In this document: piece after piece, positions 7,706 through 14,206 of the stretch
Position numbering within the stretch: the first letter of the stretch is position 1
Layout of the letters: each line of letters starts with the position of its first letter
Assembly (NCBI GenBank): GCA_002404055.1
Contig: DHIZ01000105.1
Span: 1-20,366 of the forward strand
DNA from: Chloroflexi bacterium UBA4733
GTDB lineage: Bacteria; Chloroflexota; UBA4733
Direction: 5' to 3'
DNA: 20,366 bases
Position numbers and translations under genes: made by a program
Notes under the pieces: generated by a model
Databases searched by the model: none
What the model was told of the DNA's origin: nothing
The model's input: the letters and a program-made list of their open reading frames with translations, nothing else

Positions 7706-8683
7706 ATGATTGAGGCACAATCGCTCAGTCGGCAATTCGACTCCTTCCTGGCCGTTGATCGCATCTCGCTGCGCGTACCGGACGGCTCGATACTGGCCCT
7801 GCTGGGACCCAACGGCGCTGGCAAGACCACGACGGTGCGCATGCTGGCCGGGTTGCTGGCGCCGAGCGCCGGTGAGGCGACGGTTGCCGGGATTGACGTG
7901 CGACGCGACCCCTCCGGCGTGCGTACCCGTGTGGGGCTGGTGACCGATGTGCCCGGCCTGTACGAGCGCATGACGGTAGCGAGCTACCTCGACTTCTTCG
8001 GCAAGATTTACGGCATGGACGCCCCATGGCGGGCGCGCCGCATCGACGAGTTGCTGAGCCTCTTCGACCTTTCCAGCCGACGCCGCGAGCGCATGGCCGG
8101 CTTCTCCAAAGGGATGAAGCAGAAAGTGGCGCTGGCGCGGGCGTTGCTGCACGAGCCTTCGGCGCTCTTCCTGGATGAGCCGACCTCCGGGCTTGACCCG
8201 CTGGCGGCCCGCGCCGTGCGGGAACTAATCGTCGGTTTGAAGCACGCCAGTCGTAGCATCATCCTCTGCACCCACGATCTGGATGAGGCGGAACGGCTGG
8301 CCGACGAGGTGGCGATCCTCCGGCAAGGGCGCATGGTGGCATCCGATGCGCCGGCGGCGTTGCGGGCCGGCGCCTCCCCCGATACGCTGGTCCACATCGA
8401 GTTTGCGGCATCCGTGGCGACCGCGGCCGACGCCTTCTGCGGGTTGGAGGATGTGGCAACGCCGGTTAGCGGGTTGCTGTTCAGCTCGGACAGCACGTCA
8501 TTCGTGTTCCGCACCGCTGAGCCCCGGCGGATCAACCCGCTGGTGTTGACCCGCCTGATCACCGCCGGCGCGCAGATTGTCTCCGTCACCTGCACCACAC
8601 GGACCCTGGAAGACGTGTACGCGCAGGCGGTGGGCGAGGAGGCTGTGGCGCCGCTTCCCGAGCCGGCAGTGGCGCACAGGTAG
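7706..8683 (+). CDS. ABC-2 type transporter ATP-binding protein
   Basis: A 325-aa cytoplasmic ATPase. Counting from 7706, Walker A GPNGAGKT is at 34-41, the ABC signature FSKGMKQK at 133-140 (a common variant in ABC-2 exporters), Walker B SALFLDEP at 152-159, the D-loop SGLDP follows, and the switch His is at 190. The Q-loop region reads GLVTDVPGLYERMT and so lacks the usual Gln, a variant seen in NatA-like ATPases. About 110 C-terminal residues form an accessory domain ending LEDVYAQAVGEE. I chose the ATG at 7706 because GGAAGGA at 7694-7700 is then correctly spaced; the ATG at 7700 overlaps that site. It partners the permease 8 bp downstream; substrate unknown. Confidence 0.92.
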   Translation: MIEAQSLSRQFDSFLAVDRISLRVPDGSILALLGPNGAGKTTTVRMLAGLLAPSAGEATVAGIDVRRDPSGVRTRVGLVTDVPGLYERMTVASYLDFFGKIYGMDAPWRARRIDELLSLFDLSSRRRERMAGFSKGMKQKVALARALLHEPSALFLDEPTSGLDPLAARAVRELIVGLKHASRSIILCTHDLDEAERLADEVAILRQGRMVASDAPAALRAGASPDTLVHIEFAASVATAADAFCGLEDVATPVSGLLFSSDSTSFVFRTAEPRRINPLVLTRLITAGAQIVSVTCTTRTLEDVYAQAVGEEAVAPLPEPAVAHR

Positions 8684-8691
8684 GAGAAACG

Positions 8692-9453
8692 ATGTCGCTG
8701 GTCGGACCAATTGCTGCACCGTTCGCGCCGCCCGCTGATCTCCGCCTGCTGCTGCTCATCGCGCGCCGCGCGGCCCTGGAGTCGTTGCGCGACCGCATGA
8801 CGCTGATCATGAGCCTCTTCTTTGCTGTGGCGTTCCCGAGCTTCCTGGTGCTGACGGTGCTGCGACCGCTGGTGGGTTCCCAGGATCAGGCGGTCGGCGA
8901 CGGCATGGCCATCTACTTCCTGATCATCGGCCTGATGCCGACGACTTCGGCGGTGGGGATCGCCTCCGGTCAGTTTGCCGGCGAGAAGGAGCAGGGAAGC
9001 CTGGCGCCGCTGCTGGCGTCGCCGGCTTCCAACCTCGCCATCTACGGCGGCAAAGTATTGGGCGCCATCATCCCCGGCATGCTGTTCTCGGTGGTGGCGG
9101 AGGGCGTCTACCTGACCGGCCTCGTCGTCACGCTCGGCGCCGACAAGTTGCGCCTCTTGCCGCCCAGCCTGTCGCTGACGATGCTGGCGCTGGTGCCGAT
9201 CGTCGCCCTCTTCGCCGCCACCATGGCGAGCCTCGTCTCCTCGCGGGTGCGCACCTTCAATACTGCCCAGCAAGTGAGCGGCCTGGTCCTGCTGCCCCTG
9301 TGGGCCGTCGTCTTTGGTGTCGCCGTGAAACTGCGGACCTGGGGTGCCTGGTCGCTCATTGCCCTGGTGCTGGCACTGCTGGCGATCGATATCGGCCTCA
9401 CGATCTTCGCCGCCACCACCTGGCGCCGTGAAGAGGTGTTGGCGAAGCAGTAG
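8692..9453 (+). CDS. ABC-2 type transporter permease
   Basis: A 253-aa integral membrane protein with about six predicted helices. A short cytoplasmic N-terminus leads to TM1 (MTLIMSLFFAVAFPSFLVLT). The motif GEKEQGSLAPLLASPAS follows TM2; it is the ABC-2/NatB hallmark, normally written EKExGTLExLLxxP. Four further helices end near the basic tail WRREEVLAKQ. The start is fixed by AGGAG at 8682-8686, which overlaps the stop codon of the ATPase gene, so the two genes are surely one operon. Related pairs export sodium, drugs, lipids or peptides; the sequence does not say which. Confidence 0.9.
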   Translation: MSLVGPIAAPFAPPADLRLLLLIARRAALESLRDRMTLIMSLFFAVAFPSFLVLTVLRPLVGSQDQAVGDGMAIYFLIIGLMPTTSAVGIASGQFAGEKEQGSLAPLLASPASNLAIYGGKVLGAIIPGMLFSVVAEGVYLTGLVVTLGADKLRLLPPSLSLTMLALVPIVALFAATMASLVSSRVRTFNTAQQVSGLVLLPLWAVVFGVAVKLRTWGAWSLIALVLALLAIDIGLTIFAATTWRREEVLAKQ

Positions 9454-9460
9454 AGCTGGC

Positions 9461-9496
9461 GGTGCCGGGCCCTCTTCTGCACATGGCCGGCGCACC
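9461..9496 (+). terminator. Imperfect hairpin after the ABC-2 operon
   Basis: GGTGCCGGGCC at 9461-9471 can pair imperfectly with GGCCGGCGCACC at 9485-9496, beginning 7 bp after the permease stop. There is only a short TTAG after it and no U-tract, so this is at best a weak terminator. Confidence 0.25.
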
Positions 9497-9612
9497 TTAG
9501 TGGCTGTGACGGAATAAGTGCTTCAGATGACACCCCGCTACCAGAGGCGCTGTGTGTCGTGCATGGAGCGTTTATTCGGTCACGAGCCCTTAGCCGTTTC
9601 CGCCGCAGGCGT

Positions 9613-9618
9613 TACACT
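9613..9618 (+). promoter_or_regulatory. Possible -10 element (TACACT) for Uma2 gene
   Basis: TACACT lies 43 bp before the ATG at 9662, with a weak -35 candidate TTAGCC at 9590-9595 and 17-bp spacing. Otherwise the 208-bp gap between the permease and Uma2 holds only the hairpin at 9461-9496; an open upstream extension of the Uma2 frame there shows no family resemblance. Confidence 0.3.
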
Positions 9619-9661
9619 GGCAAGCGGAGCGAACGTCGCCCAAGCGAAAGGGGGAATCGCG

Positions 9662-10246
9662 ATGGTATCGGCGCTCACGCCGGTGAAGCGATGCACCGTA
9701 GACGATCTCGACCAGTTCCCGGCGGACGGCAAGCGCAGGGAACTCGTTGGTGGCCAGATCGTGGAGTGGGATGTGACTACCCTGTTGCACAGTGCCGTGC
9801 TGCTCGCCCTGGGCAGCTTGTTACGCGGCTTTGTCTCAGCGCGCGGGCTGGGACTCGCAGTCGGCGGTGATCCCCTGGTGCGTATTCAGGGAAGCGAGTT
9901 TGACGCCCGTGGTCCCGATGTCGCCTTTTACGCTCGGGAGCGTATCCCGCACGACCTCCGTGCGAGCACCACTGATGTCGCCCCGGACTTCGTCATCGAG
10001 GTCCTCTCACCCTCGGATCGCGCCGGAGAGGTAGAAAGGAAGATAGAGGACTGGCTGCGGGCGGGCGTCCGGTTGCTCTGGTACGTCAACCCGGAGACCG
10101 GCACAACGATGGTATATAGCGACCTGTCGGTGGTGCGAGTTGGTCCCCAGGGCACCCTCGATGGCGCAAACGTGGTACCGGGCTTCCAAGTCCGCATTCA
10201 GGACCTGCTGGATGACCTGACGGCGTTGACCAGTACTTCGTCCTAG
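9662..10246 (+). CDS. Uma2 family (PD-(D/E)XK nuclease fold) protein
   Basis: A 194-aa protein of the DUF820/Uma2 group. Visible landmarks are the opening RRELVGGQIVEW, Asp86 in GPDVAFY, Glu113 in FVIEVLSPSDR, Lys127 in ERKIEDWL, and the following GVRLLWYVNPET. Together these form the restriction-endonuclease-like catalytic set. Family members are abundant in cyanobacteria and Chloroflexota, often in many copies; their DNA target and biological role are mostly unproven. The ATG at 9662 is chosen because AAAGGGGGA at 9647-9655 precedes it with good spacing and the family N-terminus begins just after it. The longer frame from 9518 adds 48 residues without resemblance. A toxin-antitoxin pair follows 30 bp downstream. 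Confidence 0.88.
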   Translation: MVSALTPVKRCTVDDLDQFPADGKRRELVGGQIVEWDVTTLLHSAVLLALGSLLRGFVSARGLGLAVGGDPLVRIQGSEFDARGPDVAFYARERIPHDLRASTTDVAPDFVIEVLSPSDRAGEVERKIEDWLRAGVRLLWYVNPETGTTMVYSDLSVVRVGPQGTLDGANVVPGFQVRIQDLLDDLTALTSTSS

Positions 10247-10260
10247 ACTCGGCGCAATTG

Positions 10261-10269
10261 TGCTACACT
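10261..10269 (+). promoter_or_regulatory. Possible extended -10 (TGCTACACT) for toxin-antitoxin operon
   Basis: TG at 10261-10262, one base, then TACACT at 10264-10269 form an extended -10. Transcription would start about 7 nt later, at or next to the ATG at 10277, where no ribosome-binding site is seen. A leaderless antitoxin mRNA would follow. Such promoters are usually repressed by the antitoxin/toxin complex. Confidence 0.35.
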
Positions 10270-10276
10270 GTGCGTC

Positions 10277-10564
10277 ATGCAAGAGATAATGCCTCGTGTT
10301 GGTGTCCGCGAGTTGCGCCAGAGTCTGAGCGTGTACCTGGAGCGGGTCGCAGCCGGCGAGACATTTGAGGTGACGGAGCACGGCCGGGCTGTTGCCGTGC
10401 TGGCGCCGGTACCGGAGCCGGTCTCCATACTTGATCGTCTCGTTGCTGCCGGGCGGGCGACCAGGCCTATTGGGGATCTTCTAGACCTAAAGCTGGCCCT
10501 TGGGGATGAGCCTTCCAATCGCCTGAGCGCCGCGCTAGAGGAAGAACGCGCCGAGCGCCTATGA
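10277..10564 (+). CDS. Type II antitoxin, Phd/YefM family
   Basis: A 95-aa protein. The N-terminal half (VGVRELRQSLSVYLERVAAGETFEVTEHGRAVAVLAPV) is the Phd/YefM DNA-binding and dimerisation domain: a 'RELR' helix, the 'GE-F-VTE-GRPVA-L' beta hairpin and then an acidic flexible tail. The C-terminal part (ALGDEPSNRLSAALEEERAERL) would wrap the toxin and block its active site. The start may be ATG 10277, consistent with a leaderless transcript, or ATG 10289, which sits closer to the family N-terminus. The stop overlaps the toxin start (ATGA at 10561-10564), so antitoxin translation precedes and is coupled to toxin translation. Confidence 0.9.
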   Translation: MQEIMPRVGVRELRQSLSVYLERVAAGETFEVTEHGRAVAVLAPVPEPVSILDRLVAAGRATRPIGDLLDLKLALGDEPSNRLSAALEEERAERL

Positions 10565-10980
10565 GCGATTCACTGCTCTACCTCGACTCATCAGGGATCG
10601 CCAAGCTTGTGCTCGTGGAATTGGAGTCGGCTGCGCTCATTCAGTTCCTCACCGCCTGGCCTCTACGCGCTTCAAGCGCATTGGCCCGAGTTGAAGTGGG
10701 GCGAGCAATCCGGCGGGCTGGCGGAGGAGTTGACGCAATGATGCTCGTCGATGACATTATGCGACGGTTCATCCTGCTTGACATCGATGCAACCATTCTG
10801 GAGTCGGCGGCGCGTCTCGACCCGTTGGTATTGCGTACTCTGGATGCCATCCATCTTGCTTCTGCCCTGTCATTGGGCGGCAATCTGGGCGGTTTTGTGG
10901 CGTATGACCTTCGGCTGGCGCAGGCCGCCGCTGCGCATGGCATGCGCGTCTTTGCACCGGGCTCCCCCGCCGGAGGCTGA
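10561..10980 (+). CDS. PIN-domain toxin, VapC family ribonuclease
   Basis: A 139-aa PIN-domain protein, of normal length for VapC. The four acidic residues that bind metal are visible: Asp9 in LYLDSSG, Glu45 in ARVEVGRA, Asp95 in LRTLDAIHLASA and Asp116 in FVAYDLRLAQAA. VapC toxins cut tRNA or rRNA and stop translation when the antitoxin is lost; the target of this one is unknown. It is translated from an ATGA overlap with the Phd-type antitoxin, a common VapC partner. No disabling mutation is seen, so the pair is probably active. Confidence 0.92.
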   Translation: MSDSLLYLDSSGIAKLVLVELESAALIQFLTAWPLRASSALARVEVGRAIRRAGGGVDAMMLVDDIMRRFILLDIDATILESAARLDPLVLRTLDAIHLASALSLGGNLGGFVAYDLRLAQAAAAHGMRVFAPGSPAGG

Positions 10981-11152
10981 AAGTCCGAATCTCCAACCGA
11001 CCAAGGTCTGACCACTTTCAAGCCCTCGGCCCATTGCGGGGAGTCGATGCATGCCGCAAGCTACCCGCAGGGAAGTCAGCGCGCCGTACCAATCCCGTCT
11101 ACACGATTCGGTGATCTCTTGGAGTGAAGGCTTGAAAGGAACATATCCCCCA

Positions 11153-11659
11153 ATGAAGAGAATGCTGTCTCTTGGCCAGTTGTTGTTCGCTATCGTGCTC
11201 TGCTCGCTGCTGTTCGCCCCCTGGGCTGCTGCGGCGCCGGCGCAGCAAGTCAACCTCAGTCTGAGCGAGTTTGCCATCGCGCCAGCTACCTTTACGGTGC
11301 AGCAGGGACAGCCGGTGACTTTCACCGTGAAGAACGTCAGCAAGTTCCCGCATAACGTCACCTTTACATTGGCGTTCCAGGGACTGACGGAAACGCTGTT
11401 CACTGCCAATCTCACGGCAGGGCAGACGCAAACCGCTACCTACACGTTCCCCGCCGCCGGCGCCTGGACCATGTTCTGTCCCGTAGATAGCCATGAGGCA
11501 CGCGGTATGAAGGGTTCCGTTGACGTGACGGCAGCGCCGGCGAGCCTACCGCAGTCCGGCGGTGGCGGCATGGCGACGACGCCCTACTGGACGGCGGCCC
11601 TTATGCTGGTGCTCGGCGTTGTCACGGTGGCCTGGCAGCGGCGTCTCAGCCGGCGCTAA
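11153..11659 (+). CDS. Secreted cupredoxin (type-1 copper) with LPQSG cell-surface tail
   Basis: A 168-aa exported protein. Residues 1-28 form a signal peptide (MKRM, hydrophobic core, AWAAAA-like cleavage region). Residues ~32-127 form a cupredoxin beta-barrel with a full type-1 copper ligand set: His67 in KFPHN, then Cys109, His114 and Met119 in CPVDSHEARGM. The C-terminus has LPQSG at 132-136, a Gly-rich linker, a membrane helix around 145-161 and a basic end (RRLSRR). This has the layout of a sortase sorting signal, or at least of a C-terminal membrane anchor. Its likely role is an electron carrier or copper protein at the cell surface. The start at 11153 has AAAGGA at 11135-11140; the longer frame from 11051 would bury the signal peptide. 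Confidence 0.88.
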   Translation: MKRMLSLGQLLFAIVLCSLLFAPWAAAAPAQQVNLSLSEFAIAPATFTVQQGQPVTFTVKNVSKFPHNVTFTLAFQGLTETLFTANLTAGQTQTATYTFPAAGAWTMFCPVDSHEARGMKGSVDVTAAPASLPQSGGGGMATTPYWTAALMLVLGVVTVAWQRRLSRR

Positions 11660-11718
11660 AGCGTCGGCTGTTGCCGGGCGACAAGTGGTCGTACCGGGCA
11701 ACTTCGCCGGCAATGTCT

Positions 11719-11760
11719 GGAGTGCCCAGCCGCCGCGTACATCGGGCGGGTGGGCACTCC
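11719..11760. terminator. Strong hairpin between cupredoxin gene and two-component remnant
   Basis: GGAGTGCCCA at 11719-11728 pairs perfectly with 11751-11760, and after one G-G mismatch 11730-11734 pairs with 11745-11749, leaving a 10-nt loop. This 15-pair stem lies 60 bp after the cupredoxin stop. No U-tract follows, so it may be a Rho-independent-like stop, a transcript-end protector or an operator. Confidence 0.45.
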
Positions 11761-11783
11761 TATGCCCCGAGGCACGCCATCCG

Positions 11784-11789
11784 TACAAT
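11784..11789 (+). promoter_or_regulatory. Possible -10 element (TACAAT) for two-component remnant
   Basis: TACAAT matches five of six -10 bases and lies 30 bp before the ATG at 11820, which has GGAGG at 11808-11812. No clear -35 is visible. The original promoter and ribosome-binding site of the remnant therefore seem to be kept. Confidence 0.3.
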
Positions 11790-11819
11790 GGCACTGGATC
11801 GTATTGCGGAGGCAACGCC

Positions 11820-12353
11820 ATGCTGCAGGACGTGAAGGCCCGTCTGTTGCCGGTTGGTTGGGCGGAGCGCCACCATGCCGCCGGGCTGCGCCGCCAGTGG
11901 ACGCTTTCCACGCAGTTCTTGCTCGCCAGCCTGGTCATTTCCCTTGCCGGCATGGCGGTGATCGGGCTGCTGGTCAGCCGGCAGATTGAGGATGGCGTCC
12001 TCAACCGGACGGCGGCGATCACCGCCCTCTACGTCGATAGCACAGTGGCGCCGCACCTGCAGGCGCTGGGCGAAGTTCGGGCCATTGCTACCGGCCTGCG
12101 TTTGCCGGAGTTACAGCCCTTGACGCTCAGCGACGTGGCCGAGCGAGCGGTACAGGCCCACGAGCGCCGCAGCGGCACGCCGGTGCAACTCACGCCAGGA
12201 GACCTGCCGGAGGAGGCGCCACTGGCGGTGAAGACGATCAAGCACTACATGACCAACATCCTGGCCAAGCTGCACGTCCGCAGCCGAGTCGAGGCCGCAT
12301 TACTGGCGCAAAAGGCCGGCATCGGGGAGGAACGGACGGGCTCGCCCTCCTGA
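11820..12353 (+). pseudogene. NarL-type sensor kinase fused to LuxR-regulator tail by internal deletions
   Basis: The frame encodes 177 aa assembled from three pieces. Residues 1-82 are the start of a sensor kinase: a cytoplasmic head, one membrane helix at 33-53, and the beginning of an extracytoplasmic domain. Residues ~85-138 (EVRAIATGLRLPELQPLTLS through GDLPEEAPLAVK) match the stretch before and into the ATPase domain of HisKA_3/NarX-type kinases. Residues ~139-168 (TIKHYMTNILAKLHVRSRVE and following) are the recognition helix and last helix of a LuxR/NarL response regulator. The phospho-acceptor His region, most of the ATPase, the receiver domain and the first HTH helices are absent. 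Promoter-like TACAAT and GGAGG remain. It is most likely the scar of a kinase-regulator operon; a functional mini-protein cannot be excluded. Confidence 0.75.
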
Positions 12354-12370
12354 CCTCGTTGCCAATCCGG

Positions 12371-14206
12371 CTAGACACCCACCAGTTGCTCAAATTTGGT
12401 GATGTTGCGGCGCACAATATCCAGGCTGGAGCGCCAGAAGTCGACGGAGCGAATGTCGATGTCGAAGCGCCGCGCCAGGCTCGCCGCGTTGTCCAGGCCG
12501 GTTGAGGACAGGAGTTCGTCGTAGCCGGCCCGGAACTGGTCCGGATCTTCCTGATAAATGGCGTAGAGGCCCAGCCCGAAGAGCAGACCGAAGGTGTAGG
12601 GCCAGTTGTAATAGGAGCGGCCGGTGCTGTAGTAATGGCCTTTAACTGCCCACATGTAGGGGTGGAGTGTTTTTTCGTCCAGGCCGTCGCCGTAGGTGGC
12701 GCGTTGGCCGTCCAGCATCAGCGCGTTGAGCTCGTCCACCGAGAGCTCGCGCCGGCGATGGCGCTCGAACAGCCCTTGCTCAAACAGGAAGCGGCTGTGG
12801 ATGTCGACCACCACCTGGCAGGCTCCCGCCAAATCGTCTTCCAGAATGCTGAGTTGCTCCGCAGGCGAGGCCACCGCGAGGGCGGCGTTGGTGACGATCG
12901 TCTCGCAGAAGATGCTGGCAGTCTCCGCCAGGGCCATCGGCGTGTGACGTTGCATTGGGGTGCGCCGGGCCAGGTTGAGGTTGTGATAGGCGTGCCCCAG
13001 CTCGTGCGCCATGGTTTGCATGCTGCCGAATGCGGGCTTGAAGTTCATCATCACCCGCGACTCGTCGGCGCGCACGCTCATACAGTAGGCGCCGTCGCGT
13101 TTGCCGTCGCGTGGTTCGGCGTCGATCCAGCACTCGCTGATGGCGCGCGACGCCAGGTCGGCCAACCGGGGCGAGTAGCTGCGGAACTGCTCGACCAGGA
13201 AGGCCGCCGCTTCGTCAAACTGCCAGGGCCGGCTGCCGCCGTCACCGCCGACCGGCGCCGCGATGTCCCACCAGGGCAGCGCCTGCTTGCCCAGCAGCCG
13301 CGCTTTGGCGTGTAAGTAACGGCGGAAATCGGGAAAGGACTCGACGCAGGCCTTCTGCATGGCCGCCAGGGTATCCCGGTCCATGGCGTTGGCAAAGAGG
13401 GCAGCGTCCAGCGGGTCTTTCCAGGCCCGGCGGGTGCAGAGGGTGTTGACTTCGCCCTTGATGCTGTTGATGGCTGCGGCCAGCGGCAGAGCTACCGTCT
13501 GCCAGCCGGCGATCTCGGCGCGGTAGGCGGCTTCGCGCACGGCGGCGTTGTTCTCCATGGCCAGGCCGCGCACGGCGCTCATCGGCAGGGTTGGCGTCGT
13601 GCCGTCGGGCATGGGCACGGTCACGTTGAGACGGGAGGTGATATTGCCGTGCAGCTTGGCCCAGGCCGTGCCGGCCGACAGGTTGAGGTGGGCGGCCAGG
13701 TCCTCCTCCGCCTCGCTCATCTGGTGTTGAGCGGCTTCCGCCGCCTGGCGCAGCGCAAAGGCATGGGCCTGGGCCAGTTCGGAGCGGGCGACGAGCATGT
13801 CGATGTCGAGCGAGCCAAGCCAGGCCTCGTAGCGCGTATCCAACTGGCGGAACTCCACCAGTTGACGCTGCATCTCGGAAAGGATGGCCTGGGCCAGATC
13901 GTTGCGGGAATCGGTCGTCACGAAGGAGGTGAGGTAGGCGGAGACGGTACGCACGTGATCCGAAAGCGCGTTCATCTGCCGGGTTACCGCTTCGAAGCCG
14001 GCCACCGTTGCCGGGTCAATCAGGTCGGTGTCGCGCTTGCGCACACCGTACTGATCGCAGAGCCGGCGCAGTTCGGCAATGCCGCTGGCGATGGCGGCAC
14101 GAGCCTGGCCGAATTCGGCCGACTCCAGGCTGGGGAAGATTGGCGTCATGTCCCAATGCGGCAGGTTCGTTGTCGCTACGCCGTCTACTGCTGCCGTCAC
14201 CGTCAC
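12371..14206 (-). CDS. pepF: M3 family oligoendopeptidase (PepF type)
   Basis: A 611-aa cytoplasmic zinc metallopeptidase of the usual length for oligoendopeptidase F. The zinc site is HELGH at 401-405 (catalytic Glu402), with the third ligand Glu428 in ALAETAS, 27 residues after His401. The N-terminal helical region (LPHWDMTPIFPSLES and onwards) is the family substrate-gating domain, and the C-terminal FGLLFGLGLYAIYQEDPDQF is typical of M3B proteins. The enzyme cuts short peptides inside the cell, typically of 7-17 residues. It starts at GTG 14206, overlapping the stop of the upstream kinase gene (GTGA), so its translation is coupled to the kinase. It converges on the two-component remnant with 17 bp between stops. 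Confidence 0.93.
   Translation of the reverse strand: MTVTAAVDGVATTNLPHWDMTPIFPSLESAEFGQARAAIASGIAELRRLCDQYGVRKRDTDLIDPATVAGFEAVTRQMNALSDHVRTVSAYLTSFVTTDSRNDLAQAILSEMQRQLVEFRQLDTRYEAWLGSLDIDMLVARSELAQAHAFALRQAAEAAQHQMSEAEEDLAAHLNLSAGTAWAKLHGNITSRLNVTVPMPDGTTPTLPMSAVRGLAMENNAAVREAAYRAEIAGWQTVALPLAAAINSIKGEVNTLCTRRAWKDPLDAALFANAMDRDTLAAMQKACVESFPDFRRYLHAKARLLGKQALPWWDIAAPVGGDGGSRPWQFDEAAAFLVEQFRSYSPRLADLASRAISECWIDAEPRDGKRDGAYCMSVRADESRVMMNFKPAFGSMQTMAHELGHAYHNLNLARRTPMQRHTPMALAETASIFCETIVTNAALAVASPAEQLSILEDDLAGACQVVVDIHSRFLFEQGLFERHRRRELSVDELNALMLDGQRATYGDGLDEKTLHPYMWAVKGHYYSTGRSYYNWPYTFGLLFGLGLYAIYQEDPDQFRAGYDELLSSTGLDNAASLARRFDIDIRSVDFWRSSLDIVRRNITKFEQLVGV

Noticed and set aside
8008..9495. 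495-aa minus-strand open frame opposite the ABC-2 genes
   Set aside because: It is low-complexity, rich in Gln, His, Arg and Ser, and lies opposite two genes with clear ABC motifs. It is a typical antisense shadow in high-GC DNA.
11051..11152. Earlier start for the cupredoxin gene at 11051
   Set aside because: It would put 34 polar residues in front of an obvious signal peptide, and the internal ATG at 11153 has its own ribosome-binding site.
10981..11152. Terminator or small gene in the 172-bp gap after the toxin
   Set aside because: Only very short inverted repeats (for example GACCAAGGTC) and no U-tract or coding-like frame are visible.
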